From Clostridiales bacterium (GTDB taxonomy: Bacteria; Bacillota; Clostridia; Oscillospirales; Oscillospiraceae), in NCBI GenBank assembly GCA_019421525.1, contig JAHZFC010000001.1:1-42635 (forward strand): a stretch of DNA of 42,635 bases, given 5' to 3'. A program made the translations under genes and the position numbers. Under the pieces are notes generated by a model. The model had not been told where the DNA came from. It worked only from the letters and a program-made list of their open reading frames with translations, and searched no databases. This document shows, one piece after another, positions 22,770 to 29,471 of this stretch (within the stretch, counting starts at the first letter, position 1; every line of letters starts with the position of its first letter).

Positions 22770-23414
22770 TCGATGATTTCTGCACTCTGCATGGACTGGC
22801 TCACTAAAAATTCTCTCAGCTGGCCAGCCACGTTCAAATCGACTGGAAATTAGCGTCACTGGGATGCCCGTTTCCTCAGCCCATTCTCCAAGTGTTTTCT
22901 CCTCCCCATGATATTGCAGTTTGCGGTTATATCGCTTATTTCGGCCCTGCTCCTTTGCTGTTGCCCACCTGCAATTTTCGGGAGAATATCCAGCGTTGAC
23001 ATCAATTCGGTCAATCGTCAAATCATCACGATACCCGGAAGTGAGTGCCCAAGCGGCAAATGCTTCAAACGACGTTTCCCACTCTGGACAAACACATATC
23101 CCTCTGCCGCCATAATCCACATAAGACTTGCTCGTCGGGCAAATACAACGGGTTTTCATAGAACACCAGATAGAATAAAGTCGACTATCAGATTGCCCGT
23201 GCGACCTATGCGGTGTGTGTAGCCACTCCAACATCAGACACCCACAGCTTCTTGTCAACCCGTGGCGCAACCTATAGCCATCCACCTCGCATAGATTCCC
23301 ACAGTCGCACAGGCATACCCACATCGCATGACCCGCTTTTCTGTTCCTCGTGGACCGTTCTATCACGGATAAGCGGCCAAACCTCTGCCCAGTCAAATCA
23401 ATCAGCCTTGACAT
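22764..23414 (-). CDS. HNH-like homing-type endonuclease, cassette B
   Basis: This 216-aa protein has the same build as the cassette A protein: DLTGQRFGRLSVIE, Cys34, Cys36, Cys38 and Cys57/Cys59 in the zinc-like part; RLYSIWCSM, YGGRGI and TIDRIDVNAGYSPENCRW in the HNH-like part; LGEWAEETGIPVTLISSR..RGWPAERIFSEP in the NUMOD-like tail. The DNA-contacting tail differs most from copy A, which suggests different targets. Its ATG overlaps gene X by 17 nt and the stop TAG opens the RNA element. Confidence 0.78.
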   Translation of the reverse strand: MSRLIDLTGQRFGRLSVIERSTRNRKAGHAMWVCLCDCGNLCEVDGYRLRHGLTRSCGCLMLEWLHTPHRSHGQSDSRLYSIWCSMKTRCICPTSKSYVDYGGRGICVCPEWETSFEAFAAWALTSGYRDDLTIDRIDVNAGYSPENCRWATAKEQGRNKRYNRKLQYHGEEKTLGEWAEETGIPVTLISSRFERGWPAERIFSEPVHAECRNHRK

Positions 23415-23709
23415 CTGCCGTCTCCATCTCTTTGTGCTCTGCCAGCCACTTCCGCAGCCGGGCCACTGTGGCCTCCACGTCCTCCCTCTCGGCGTACCGC
23501 TCCGGGTGGGCCAGGCGGCTCTCCAGGGCGCCCTTCTGCCACTGGTAGTCGCTCATATGCGGGATATCCAGGATGGGCACAAAGCCGATGCCCTCCGTTG
23601 GCTGCAATCCGATCACCCGGAAGTACCGTCCCCCCAGTTCCTGATAGAGGCCTCCGTCTCGGATGACGGTGCCGGGGATGTCCCCCTCTTTCACATTGAC
23701 GTATTTCAT
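23398..23709 (-). CDS. Cassette protein X, copy B (unknown function)
   Basis: This 103-aa protein aligns without gaps to the protein at 18300-18611 (shared VNVKEGDIPGTVI, DGGLYQELGGRYFRVIGLQP, SDYQWQK). The ATG at 23709 follows AACAGGAGG. The high similarity, compared with the diverged regulator, suggests that X has an interaction that is under constraint. No fold or family is recognised. Confidence 0.72.
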   Translation of the reverse strand: MKYVNVKEGDIPGTVIRDGGLYQELGGRYFRVIGLQPTEGIGFVPILDIPHMSDYQWQKGALESRLAHPERYAEREDVEATVARLRKWLAEHKEMETADVKAD

Positions 23710-23823
23710 AAAAACCTCCTGTTGATTTCCCACAGGCGGTCTGATAGAATAGATTTATCAAACCTCCGTGGTTTGGTGAATAGAACGCTCACTCGGTCTT
23801 TAGCGGGACGGTGGGCGTTCTTT
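23710..23823 (-). promoter_or_regulatory. Structured leader of protein X, copy B
   Basis: AGAACGC/GCGTTCT with a mismatch and CAC/GTG forms the first stem, then AAACC/GGTTT, conserved TAAATCTATT, and ACC.CCTGT pairing with ACAGG.GGT (23740-23714) over the ribosome binding site, loop GGGAAATCA. The base pairs differ from cassette A but the fold is the same. Confidence 0.65.
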
Positions 23824-23997
23824 TTATGCCTCTGAGACCAAAAGTAAGTCAATCCCTCTCCGAATTGCCTCAGCAGTAGTAATGCTATGTTTTAAGCAAT
23901 ACTCAGCCAGTTTCCGGGACATTTGGGAATCCAGACGAACCTTCACATCATGGCTTTTGGGATTTTCCGATTTTGGTCTCCCTGTCCGTGGAGACAT
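23824..23997 (-). CDS. Ribbon-helix-helix repressor, cassette B
   Basis: This 57-aa protein has a basic start (SPRTGRPKSENPKSH), strand DVKVRLDSQ, helix SRKLAEYCLKHS and helix TTAEAIRRGIDLLL, the CopG/Arc plan. GAGGTGAG lies ahead of the ATG at 23997. It should bind the 12-bp inverted repeat in its promoter. The operator differs fully from that of cassette A, so the two repressors probably do not cross-regulate. Confidence 0.78.
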   Translation of the reverse strand: MSPRTGRPKSENPKSHDVKVRLDSQMSRKLAEYCLKHSITTAEAIRRGIDLLLVSEA

Positions 23998-24010
23998 CTT
24001 CTCACCTCAC

Positions 24011-24059
24011 TTTTTGAGTTCCACAAATTCACTATACTATTTGGAACTCAAAAAGTCAA
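24011..24059 (-). promoter_or_regulatory. Cassette B promoter with overlapping operator
   Basis: Minus strand -35 TTGACT (24059-24054), 17 bp, -10 TATAGT (24036-24031). TTTTTGAGTTCC and GGAACTCAAAAA form perfect 12-bp arms at 24011-24022 and 24043-24054, placed as in cassette A around the -10 box. Confidence 0.82.
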
Positions 24060-24080
24060 GAGGCCTTATAAAATTTTTCT

Positions 24081-24255
24081 CAACATCGCATTTTCCCATG
24101 GGGAGAAAACCCTCTCCCTACTGGCTGGGGCGGTCTCCCCTTCGTTGGCCGAAAACAATTTCACGGTGGGGGAGGGTGAAGGAAATTTGCTAAAATTTCT
24201 CGCCCGCGCCCGCCGGCGCGCCCGGGCCGCACACCCGCGCCCGAAGCTAGCCCGC
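24081..24255 (-). other. Non-coding region, candidate cos site
   Basis: No gene is seen in these 175 bp. They hold a very GC-rich block with GGCGCGCC-like palindromes (near 24210-24230), next to AAATTT-containing repeats. In phages with an HNH gene next to terS, the cos site lies in this interval. Cassette B would separate it from terS. The cut position cannot be read from the sequence. Confidence 0.5.
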
Positions 24256-24636
24256 TCACCGCCTGCTCCTGCCCGAATTTTTCCGCCGATTTTGCCACTG
24301 GTCACGCATGGTCTTGCGGCTGTGGCAAGAGTGGCAAAGGCTCTGCAGGTTGTCCCGGTCTGCAAACAGCGCCCAGTCTCCCCGGTGGTCCCGCACATGG
24401 TCCACATCGGTGGCCGGCGTGCGGATGCCCCGCAGGGCGCACTCCCGGCAGAAGGGCTCCCGGAGCAGCTGCCCCGGCCGCAGGTCCTCCGTCCAGATGG
24501 GCAGGGAATACCAGCTGTGCCACTGGGCAGATTCCCGCCGGGCGGCCTGCTTGGGCTTGTGTTTCGAGCAGTATCCGTCCCTGGTCAGCGCCCCGCATCC
24601 GGGGTGCCGGCAGGGCCTGAGCGGCTTCATGGTCAC
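24256..24636 (-). CDS. HNH endonuclease, packaging type
   Basis: This 126-aa protein has an N-terminal zinc-like CRHPGC...DGYCSKH motif and a C-terminal HNH domain: EPFCRECALRG, DVDHVRDHRGD and NLQSLCHSCHSRKT. Such HNH proteins are encoded beside terS/terL/portal and take part in cos cleavage with the terminase. It starts at a GTG after GGAGGTGA, directly downstream of RNA element C. Confidence 0.92.
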   Translation of the reverse strand: MTMKPLRPCRHPGCGALTRDGYCSKHKPKQAARRESAQWHSWYSLPIWTEDLRPGQLLREPFCRECALRGIRTPATDVDHVRDHRGDWALFADRDNLQSLCHSCHSRKTMRDQWQNRRKNSGRSRR

Positions 24637-24654
24637 GGGCTATCACCTCCGGGC

Positions 24655-24742
24655 AAACAAAAAAGCGCCCAAGCCTCGACACACACTCTCGTGTTGGTCT
24701 TGGCTCAGGCGCTTGTCGGGTCCCGACGTTGGCTCAGGCTCT
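24655..24742 (-). ncRNA. Conserved RNA element, copy C (leader/terminator)
   Basis: AGAGCCTGAGCC, a perfect GTCGGG-A-CCCGAC hairpin, AGCGCCTGAGCC, inner hairpin ACAC-GAGA-GTGT, then GGCTTGGGCGCT and TTTTTTG. The terminator stem AGCGCCTGAGCC / GGCTTGGGCGCT (24664-24713) uses two G-T pairs. Unlike copies A and B it follows a Cys-rich gene, whose last codons run into the element, and it precedes the HNH gene. Confidence 0.8.
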
Positions 24743-24908
24743 GGTCGATATTCACGATGGACTCCTGCCCGCATCGCTTGCAGTACACCGGCAGGTCTTT
24801 GGCTGTTGTCCCCGGCGTCAGCCGCAGGACCTTGTGCTTGCCGCATACCGGGCAGAGCAACCAGCCATCTTTCACGATTAGTTTACCACACTTTCCTTGG
24901 GTTTGCAA
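24705..24908 (-). CDS. Small Cys-rich (KTR-type) protein
   Basis: The protein of up to 67 aa has LCPVCGKHKVLRLTP and VYCKRCGQES, two CxxC pairs that should bind one zinc. It resembles the Cys-rich KTR proteins of Firmicutes mobile elements, whose function is unknown. The start is uncertain: a TTG at 24908 has a weak G-rich site, and a GTG at 24875 gives 56 aa. The last 15 codons (QSLSQRRDPTSA and before) lie within the RNA element. Confidence 0.65.
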   Translation of the reverse strand: MQTQGKCGKLIVKDGWLLCPVCGKHKVLRLTPGTTAKDLPVYCKRCGQESIVNIDQSLSQRRDPTSA

Positions 24909-24979
24909 TGCTTTGGCCCCCTTTTCTCAAGCTCATGTCCATTTGTTATACATGCTTGCAAGTGCAATAAATATAAGAG

Positions 24980-25786
24980 CTATGCAGTTTTCCCCTTCCG
25001 CCGCTGGGGCGAATACCGCCAGGGCGTCAGGTCCAGCTCCGGGTCGGCGGACACCTCCAGCGGCACCCGGTAGTCCTCCTGATCCGGCAGGAGGTATTTG
25101 ATAAATTGATAGTTGCCGAACTCATTGACCGTCGTCCCCTCATTTTCCAAAATATAGGAGCCAGGCGGCGCCTGCAGCGTCAGGATATCCGGCACCGTCT
25201 CTGCCGGCGGCGCCACAGCCTTGGCCAGGCCCCGGGATGCCGACCAGTTTCGGGCACCCACATCTACCCGGCCATACTCCCGGGGCTCCTTGGTGAGATA
25301 CCGGGCCAGGGCCGGGAACTCCCGGGGCCGAAGGTTTTGCATCAGCACCATGCCGTTGGGCCACAGCGCCCGGAAGGTCTCCATGTCCTGGCCGGTGCCG
25401 TTGACCACCATGTGGTGATGGACCCGGCCGTCTCCGTGCTTGTCCTCGGTCACATAGACATAGCGCAGGCTCTGGCCCCTGGGCCGCCGGTGCTCCCGAA
25501 GCGTGCGGACGAATTTTTTCGCCTGCTTCACCGCCTCGTCCCGGCTAGGCGGCAGGTGCTCCTCATCATAGGTCAGGGTCACCAGCCAGTCGTCCCGCCC
25601 GAAGTTGGCAAACAGCAGGCACTCCAGCCGCTGGCAGCTGGTGCGCAGGTTGATGGCCTGGCGGGCGGCGGAGCTGGCCCGCTGCTTCTCCGCCCTGGCC
25701 CTGGGCGGATCGGCCGGTGAGTATCGGTCGTAGAGGACTGCATACCGCAGCCGGCCCGCCTCCACGGTCCGCAGCACCTTAGCCAT
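24980..25786 (-). CDS. HUH-type Rep-like protein
   Basis: This 268-aa protein shows the three motifs of rolling-circle initiators: LVTLTY (residues 68-73), GRVHHHMVV with His123-His125, and YLTKE with Tyr163 and Lys166. One tyrosine fits the single-Tyr HUH group, which nick and join single-stranded DNA. It begins the small-gene block downstream of the replication genes. In a tailed dsDNA phage its substrate is unclear; it could act in replication, in packaging or as a relic of another element. Confidence 0.72.
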   Translation of the reverse strand: MAKVLRTVEAGRLRYAVLYDRYSPADPPRARAEKQRASSAARQAINLRTSCQRLECLLFANFGRDDWLVTLTYDEEHLPPSRDEAVKQAKKFVRTLREHRRPRGQSLRYVYVTEDKHGDGRVHHHMVVNGTGQDMETFRALWPNGMVLMQNLRPREFPALARYLTKEPREYGRVDVGARNWSASRGLAKAVAPPAETVPDILTLQAPPGSYILENEGTTVNEFGNYQFIKYLLPDQEDYRVPLEVSADPELDLTPWRYSPQRRKGKTA

Positions 25787-25979
25787 GGCCCGGCCCCCGC
25801 TTCCCGCCCTTCCGGTCCGCCCGGCTCCAGGTGCGCAGGCTGACCATCTTCTCCCGGGTCAGCTTATCCACCACCATGCCGATCTCCGGGTAGTTGCACA
25901 TCTTGGCCAGATAGGCCAGGCTCCCCACCGTCTGGGCGGTGACCACGATGGAGATCCGCCGCAGGTTACGGTTCCCCAT
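25779..25979 (-). CDS. Small phage protein, function unknown
   Basis: This 66-aa protein has an N-terminal strand region (NRNLRRISIVVTAQTVGSLAYLAKM) and a basic C-terminus. It overlaps the Rep-like gene by 8 nt and the membrane-protein gene by 14 nt, which supports it being real. It may bind nucleic acid; no family is known to me. Confidence 0.55.
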   Translation of the reverse strand: MGNRNLRRISIVVTAQTVGSLAYLAKMCNYPEIGMVVDKLTREKMVSLRTWSRADRKGGKRGPGHG

Positions 25980-26175
25980 CCGACCACCGCCTTTTGAGCC
26001 ACTCTGTGACCTCCGTCCCGGCAAACACCAGGAGGAAGCCAACCACCGCATGGACCAGCAGGTCCGTCATGTCCAGCTCCAGGGTGTCCATGTACACCAC
26101 AAAGGGCTGGGCCAGCACCAGCACCGCCGCCGTCATCCATGCCACATAGATGATCCCCCGCACGATCGTTTTCAC
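25966..26175 (-). CDS. Small two-helix membrane protein
   Basis: This 69-aa protein (GTG start at 26175 after GAGAGG) has two hydrophobic segments, about residues 6-28 (IVRGIIYVAWMTAAVLVLAQ) and 38-54 (DLLVHAVVGFLLVFAG), and a basic end. It probably sits in the inner membrane. Its place among early small genes leaves the function open; superinfection exclusion is one possibility. Confidence 0.6.
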   Translation of the reverse strand: MKTIVRGIIYVAWMTAAVLVLAQPFVVYMDTLELDMTDLLVHAVVGFLLVFAGTEVTEWLKRRWSDGEP

Positions 26176-26176
26176 T

Positions 26177-26332
26177 TTATCCTCTCCCTATTCTCATTTG
26201 CTCCGGGCGGTTGTCCTCCGTGACGGATACCACCCGGACATCCCCAAAACGCTCCAGGCACATGGCCAGGTGCTCCTTGACCCCGATCGTCTGGCCGGGC
26301 GGGGCATTGACTTTAATGATGATGGTCAACAT
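26177..26332 (-). CDS. 51-aa protein, function unknown
   Basis: A GGAGG lies 6 nt ahead of the ATG at 26332. The protein has a strand-helix-strand pattern (LTIIIKVN, then VKEHLAMCLERFG, then VRVVSVTED) that would make a small alpha/beta fold. It overlaps the gene upstream by 20 nt and ends just before the next start, as normal for this compact operon. Confidence 0.6.
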   Translation of the reverse strand: MLTIIIKVNAPPGQTIGVKEHLAMCLERFGDVRVVSVTEDNRPEQMRIGRG

Positions 26333-26522
26333 GGCCCGCCTCCTTCTCTATCCGCTCCAGCTTCTCCCACATGCAGGCGGCGGCGATGCGCAGGACGTTG
26401 GCTGTCCATGCGTCCCACTGGTAGCCTTCGGGGTATCCTGGAGGCCTTGCCTCCAGAGAATGTGCAACTTTTTCAACGTACAAGATGGTCTTTTTTAGCT
26501 GCTCAGCATCAGTCCCTGTCAT
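26313..26522 (-). CDS. 69-aa helical protein, function unknown
   Basis: The protein is acidic and helical, with WTANVLRIAAACMWEKLERIEKEA as its most regular helix. The start overlaps the stop of the upstream gene (ATGA type, 4 nt), and the end overlaps the next gene. Coupled overlaps on both sides support a real gene; no function can be given. Confidence 0.55.
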   Translation of the reverse strand: MTGTDAEQLKKTILYVEKVAHSLEARPPGYPEGYQWDAWTANVLRIAAACMWEKLERIEKEAGHVDHHH

Positions 26523-26677
26523 TTCAATTTCACCCCGAACTCGTCCACTTCTTCAACCGAGACACATTCTTTTTCATCATAGACGGCCTCTTCATCATAC
26601 ATGACCTTTTCTTCTGCTTCCAAGAGATCATTAGCTTCAACATAGGCAAACCCTCGATATGATACTTTGTATTTCAT
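26519..26677 (-). CDS. 52-aa very acidic protein, function unknown
   Basis: The protein starts MKYKVSYRGFAYVEA and is then dominated by Glu and Asp. Such short acidic proteins with a beta start can mimic DNA (for example some anti-restriction or anti-CRISPR proteins), but this is only an idea from composition. The ATG at 26677 has GAAGGTGA ahead of it. Codon use is more AT-rich than in neighbours. Confidence 0.55.
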   Translation of the reverse strand: MKYKVSYRGFAYVEANDLLEAEEKVMYDEEAVYDEKECVSVEEVDEFGVKLK

Positions 26678-26679
26678 CG

Positions 26680-26991
26680 TCAGTCACCTTCTCCCTTTGG
26701 CGGACGCCCCCGCTTGAGCCTCTCTAGCTCTTTTTCCAGTGATTCGATTGACCTTTCCGCATACAGTGGGCAAATTTTATCCTCCAGCCCGCATACTTTG
26801 GCCGGGAACAGGGGACTATCCACGGTACAATCCCCATAGTCAGTTACATATCCGGGCATATCGCTGGAAATATGGTTTGCACATGTGGAGCAGTGGCCGA
26901 GCTGCTCCTTATGCAGTCTTAGCAACAACTCATAGTCCTGTATCTGTTCCTCGACTGTTGGGTGGAAAGTCCTTCTAAAGTCGGCCATCAT
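26680..26991 (-). CDS. Cys-containing phage protein, function unknown
   Basis: This 103-aa protein has Cys34, Cys37 (CSTCANHI), Cys55, Cys67 and Cys73 that might form a zinc site, plus a helical C-terminus (ESLEKELERLKRGRPP). It overlaps the next upstream gene by 4 nt. I do not recognise a family. Confidence 0.6.
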   Translation of the reverse strand: MMADFRRTFHPTVEEQIQDYELLLRLHKEQLGHCSTCANHISSDMPGYVTDYGDCTVDSPLFPAKVCGLEDKICPLYAERSIESLEKELERLKRGRPPKGEGD

Positions 26992-27350
26992 ATTTTCGCC
27001 TCCTCCGGCGGGCGGCGGTCAGGCGGTGCGGGAAATCTGCACCAATAGTCGATTCGCTTCCGTTCCTCCCACCGGTTCGCTTTACAAAAACCTGGTTCAA
27101 AACCGTGCGCTTTTGCCAGTTCGATGGAGTATAAATCCTGCTCCACCGTATATTTTCCGGTTTTCAGGTCTAAAACTGCGACATGATACCATCCTTGCGT
27201 TGTCGGCGGTGTTTCCACGCTCACCCACTCGTTCGGCGGGGTGATGGTGGGGGCGTTTTTGATAGCGTCCACGGATACCACTGGTATCTGCCCAAATCCC
27301 ATTGTGTATTGCTGTTTCAACAGCTCGTCAGCGTCAATCGCCCTTGCCAT
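26988..27350 (-). CDS. DUF551-like phage protein
   Basis: This 120-aa protein has an N-terminal ARAIDADELLKQQ..NAPTI segment common in Clostridia phages, then NEWVSVETPPTTQGWYHVAVLD and a final DYWCRFPAPPD, the frame of a DUF551 domain. The biochemical role of DUF551 is not known. Confidence 0.75.
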   Translation of the reverse strand: MARAIDADELLKQQYTMGFGQIPVVSVDAIKNAPTITPPNEWVSVETPPTTQGWYHVAVLDLKTGKYTVEQDLYSIELAKAHGFEPGFCKANRWEERKRIDYWCRFPAPPDRRPPEEAKI

Positions 27351-27765
27351 CTTTTAACGCCTCCAATCTCTTGAGCAGGATGTCCACGGCCTTTCCCGTT
27401 TTCGGCGCCCCGCAGAATGGGCAGAAATCAAAGTCCACATATCCGGAGGGCAAATATTGATCGTAAACCAAAAGGCCAAAGGGGTCGTCCTCTCCGAGAC
27501 TCCCAATGTCGGCCCGCACGCCCAAGTCACCGTTGGCGCATGGTTTCAGTTTGAGTTTCCTCCAGTCTGCACACATTTCGCACCCATGGAATACCTTCTC
27601 CACCTGCTCCCGGCTGACGGGGCGGAGGATCGTCTCCCGCGCAGCCCTCAAAATCGCACACCCTTGGACACCACAGTTATGCTCGTATCCACACCCCAGG
27701 CAGGCCAGGCTGCCAGTCTCCACCGACAGTCTGTCCAAAGCCTTTAATAGTTCATCGCACCTCAT
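27334..27765 (-). CDS. Cys-rich phage protein, function unknown
   Basis: This 143-aa protein has several Cys pairs: CLGCGYEHNCGVQGC (residues ~20-36), GCEMCADW (near 60) and DFCPFCGAPK (near 118). The last is a zinc-ribbon half. It overlaps the DUF551 gene by 17 nt and the PcfJ-like gene by 4 nt. It may be a small nucleic acid-binding protein. Confidence 0.6.
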   Translation of the reverse strand: MRCDELLKALDRLSVETGSLACLGCGYEHNCGVQGCAILRAARETILRPVSREQVEKVFHGCEMCADWRKLKLKPCANGDLGVRADIGSLGEDDPFGLLVYDQYLPSGYVDFDFCPFCGAPKTGKAVDILLKRLEALKDGKGD

Positions 27766-29462
27766 GCCACTACGGCCCCCTTCCGCTTTTTCGGCAACTT
27801 CGGTGTGCCGTCCTCATTCCTTGGGCTCCCGGCCTGGAGCCACCGCAGCCAGGTGGCCAAAAATCCCTTGTGCCTGACCCTGGGGGAGACCTGGCCCATG
27901 TCGTTGTTTTGCCCGTGGATCTGCCGGAGCTGATTGCCCTGCATCTCGATGGTCACATAGGGGGTGTGGGGCGCGTCCGCCTTGCGAAGGAACAGGATGG
28001 TCAGCACCCCCTCCAGATGGCGCTTTGCGTATCCGCCAACACAATGGTTCAGCTTCTGGCCCTCCAGCAGGATGGCCGCCGCCGACATGGGCATCTTGAT
28101 GAGCAGGCCGTCCAGCTCAAACTCATACTTCCGGGCCCGTTCCTTGGCCCCCCTGGGCCGCTTTCCCCGCCCGGCCTTCTCAGCCTCCTGAAGCTGTATC
28201 CTGGCCCACTGGTCTGTGGCCTCATCGTGGGCGGTAAACAGGCACTCAGGCCAGAGTACTGCGCTGTGCTCCATGCAACGACCCAGGTGGTAGGCCGCCT
28301 CCAGGTAATCCCGGTAGATCACAAAGGCCTCTGCCCGAGCAGACCCGTAGCTGTCCCCACCGGTCACCCGCTCCAGATAGCGCAGGAGCCTGCCCAGCGG
28401 CAGCTGATACCGCCGGCAAAACCGCAGCACCTCCATGGGTCGCAGGTCTGTCCCCCACATGCACCAAAAGGTGGCCGCATCCTCCACATCCCAGGATGTG
28501 CCCAAATGCTGGTTTGCGTAGGCCCGGCACTCCAGGGCGCCGAAGTCTGGCCGGATGGCAATCAGCTGGCCGAGCTCCTGCTTGGACAGACCCATGGCCT
28601 TGCGGATGTCCGGCTCTTCCCAGTCGATGGCGGCTGCAAATTTTTTTCGATGCCCGATCAGCTCCGCCACCGGCTGATAGAGCTCGGCCTTCACAAGCAT
28701 TTCGACCTGCCGGGGATAAATGCTGTACGCCGTGAGGTAGGAGATCAAGTCGTGAAATTTATGGGCATACCCCCGAGCTCCACCGGGCCGGTACTGCCAA
28801 AGGTGGAAATACTGGCAGTACCGGAAAAAAGGATGGTCCTCCAGCACATCCCGGCCGATGACCGCATAGGAGTCATGGGTGTAAAAAGAGAGACTGCCTC
28901 GCTTGAAAGGCTCTTGGACCTTCTTTTCCCGGTCTAATTGGCCGAGCTCCCAGGTGATGGTCCCATCGTCCCACAACTGATGATCTATCTGCATGACTTC
29001 CCGGGGGGCAAAGCGGTAACCGCTGCACATCCGATATGTCGGCCGGGCTGTCAAATCATCCACCGTCTTATAAGCCTTGTGCAGTGCAAGCGCGTCCGCA
29101 TACAGGGCGTGATCATCCCCATGGAGCAGCACCACCAGACGGTATTCGGCCAGGCCTTTCCGTTTCCCGGCCTTGTTTAGGTCCTTCATGGTCACCCCCC
29201 GGCTGCACCAAGGGCATACATACAGCTGGTTGTGATAGCTGGCGTCCAGCAGAGCATTTTCCCAGGGCAGCTCCGTGCGGCGCACGGGTTCGATCACCTC
29301 AGTCCTTCCGCAGCAGGAGGTATGATACTCCACGCTGCCGTCCCCCCGGCGACGAAAAAAGATATAATGGGGAAATTCGTCGTTCATCAGCTCGATGTCG
29401 TCCGCAGTCACCACAGGCCAGCTGTTCAGGATAGCCTGCTCCTGCTCTGTCCGTTTCATCAA
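27762..29462 (-). CDS. PcfJ-like protein
   Basis: This 566-aa protein resembles PcfJ of the enterococcal plasmid pCF10 and its phage relatives. It has an N-terminal CCGRTEVIEP..CPWCSRG metal-binding region, a long central part and the diagnostic EGQKLNHCVGGYAKRHLEG near residue 480, followed by VTIEMQGNQLRQIHGQNN. Its molecular role is unknown. It is next to a PcfK/AcrIIA9-like gene, the usual pair on plasmids and phages. Confidence 0.82.
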   Translation of the reverse strand: MMKRTEQEQAILNSWPVVTADDIELMNDEFPHYIFFRRRGDGSVEYHTSCCGRTEVIEPVRRTELPWENALLDASYHNQLYVCPWCSRGVTMKDLNKAGKRKGLAEYRLVVLLHGDDHALYADALALHKAYKTVDDLTARPTYRMCSGYRFAPREVMQIDHQLWDDGTITWELGQLDREKKVQEPFKRGSLSFYTHDSYAVIGRDVLEDHPFFRYCQYFHLWQYRPGGARGYAHKFHDLISYLTAYSIYPRQVEMLVKAELYQPVAELIGHRKKFAAAIDWEEPDIRKAMGLSKQELGQLIAIRPDFGALECRAYANQHLGTSWDVEDAATFWCMWGTDLRPMEVLRFCRRYQLPLGRLLRYLERVTGGDSYGSARAEAFVIYRDYLEAAYHLGRCMEHSAVLWPECLFTAHDEATDQWARIQLQEAEKAGRGKRPRGAKERARKYEFELDGLLIKMPMSAAAILLEGQKLNHCVGGYAKRHLEGVLTILFLRKADAPHTPYVTIEMQGNQLRQIHGQNNDMGQVSPRVRHKGFLATWLRWLQAGSPRNEDGTPKLPKKRKGAVVA

Positions 29463-29471
29463 CCCACCCCC

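Larger units (their letters stand above)
22675..24080 (-). mobile_element. Cassette B: RHH regulator - unknown gene - HNH nuclease - RNA
   Basis: This has the same order and orientation as cassette A, 1.4 kb long, inserted between the HNH gene (with the putative cos region) and terS. The left border AAAAATTTTATAAGGCCTCTT matches that of cassette A in 15 of its last 18 positions. Protein X is nearly the same in both copies, the nuclease moderately similar, the RHH gene and operator strongly diverged. This pattern fits old duplication or separate gain of two related elements. Confidence 0.7.

Noticed and set aside
17605..24742. The three RNA elements as IscB/HEARO-type guide RNAs
   Set aside because: The neighbouring nucleases lack RuvC parts and the IscB size, and one copy has no such nuclease. 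The T-run hairpin fits a leader/terminator better.
24880..24908. TTGCAA-17-TAAACT as a promoter for the KTR-type gene
   Set aside because: The start of transcription would fall on the candidate GTG codon, leaving no leader, and if the TTG start is right the boxes are coding. Evidence is too weak to list.
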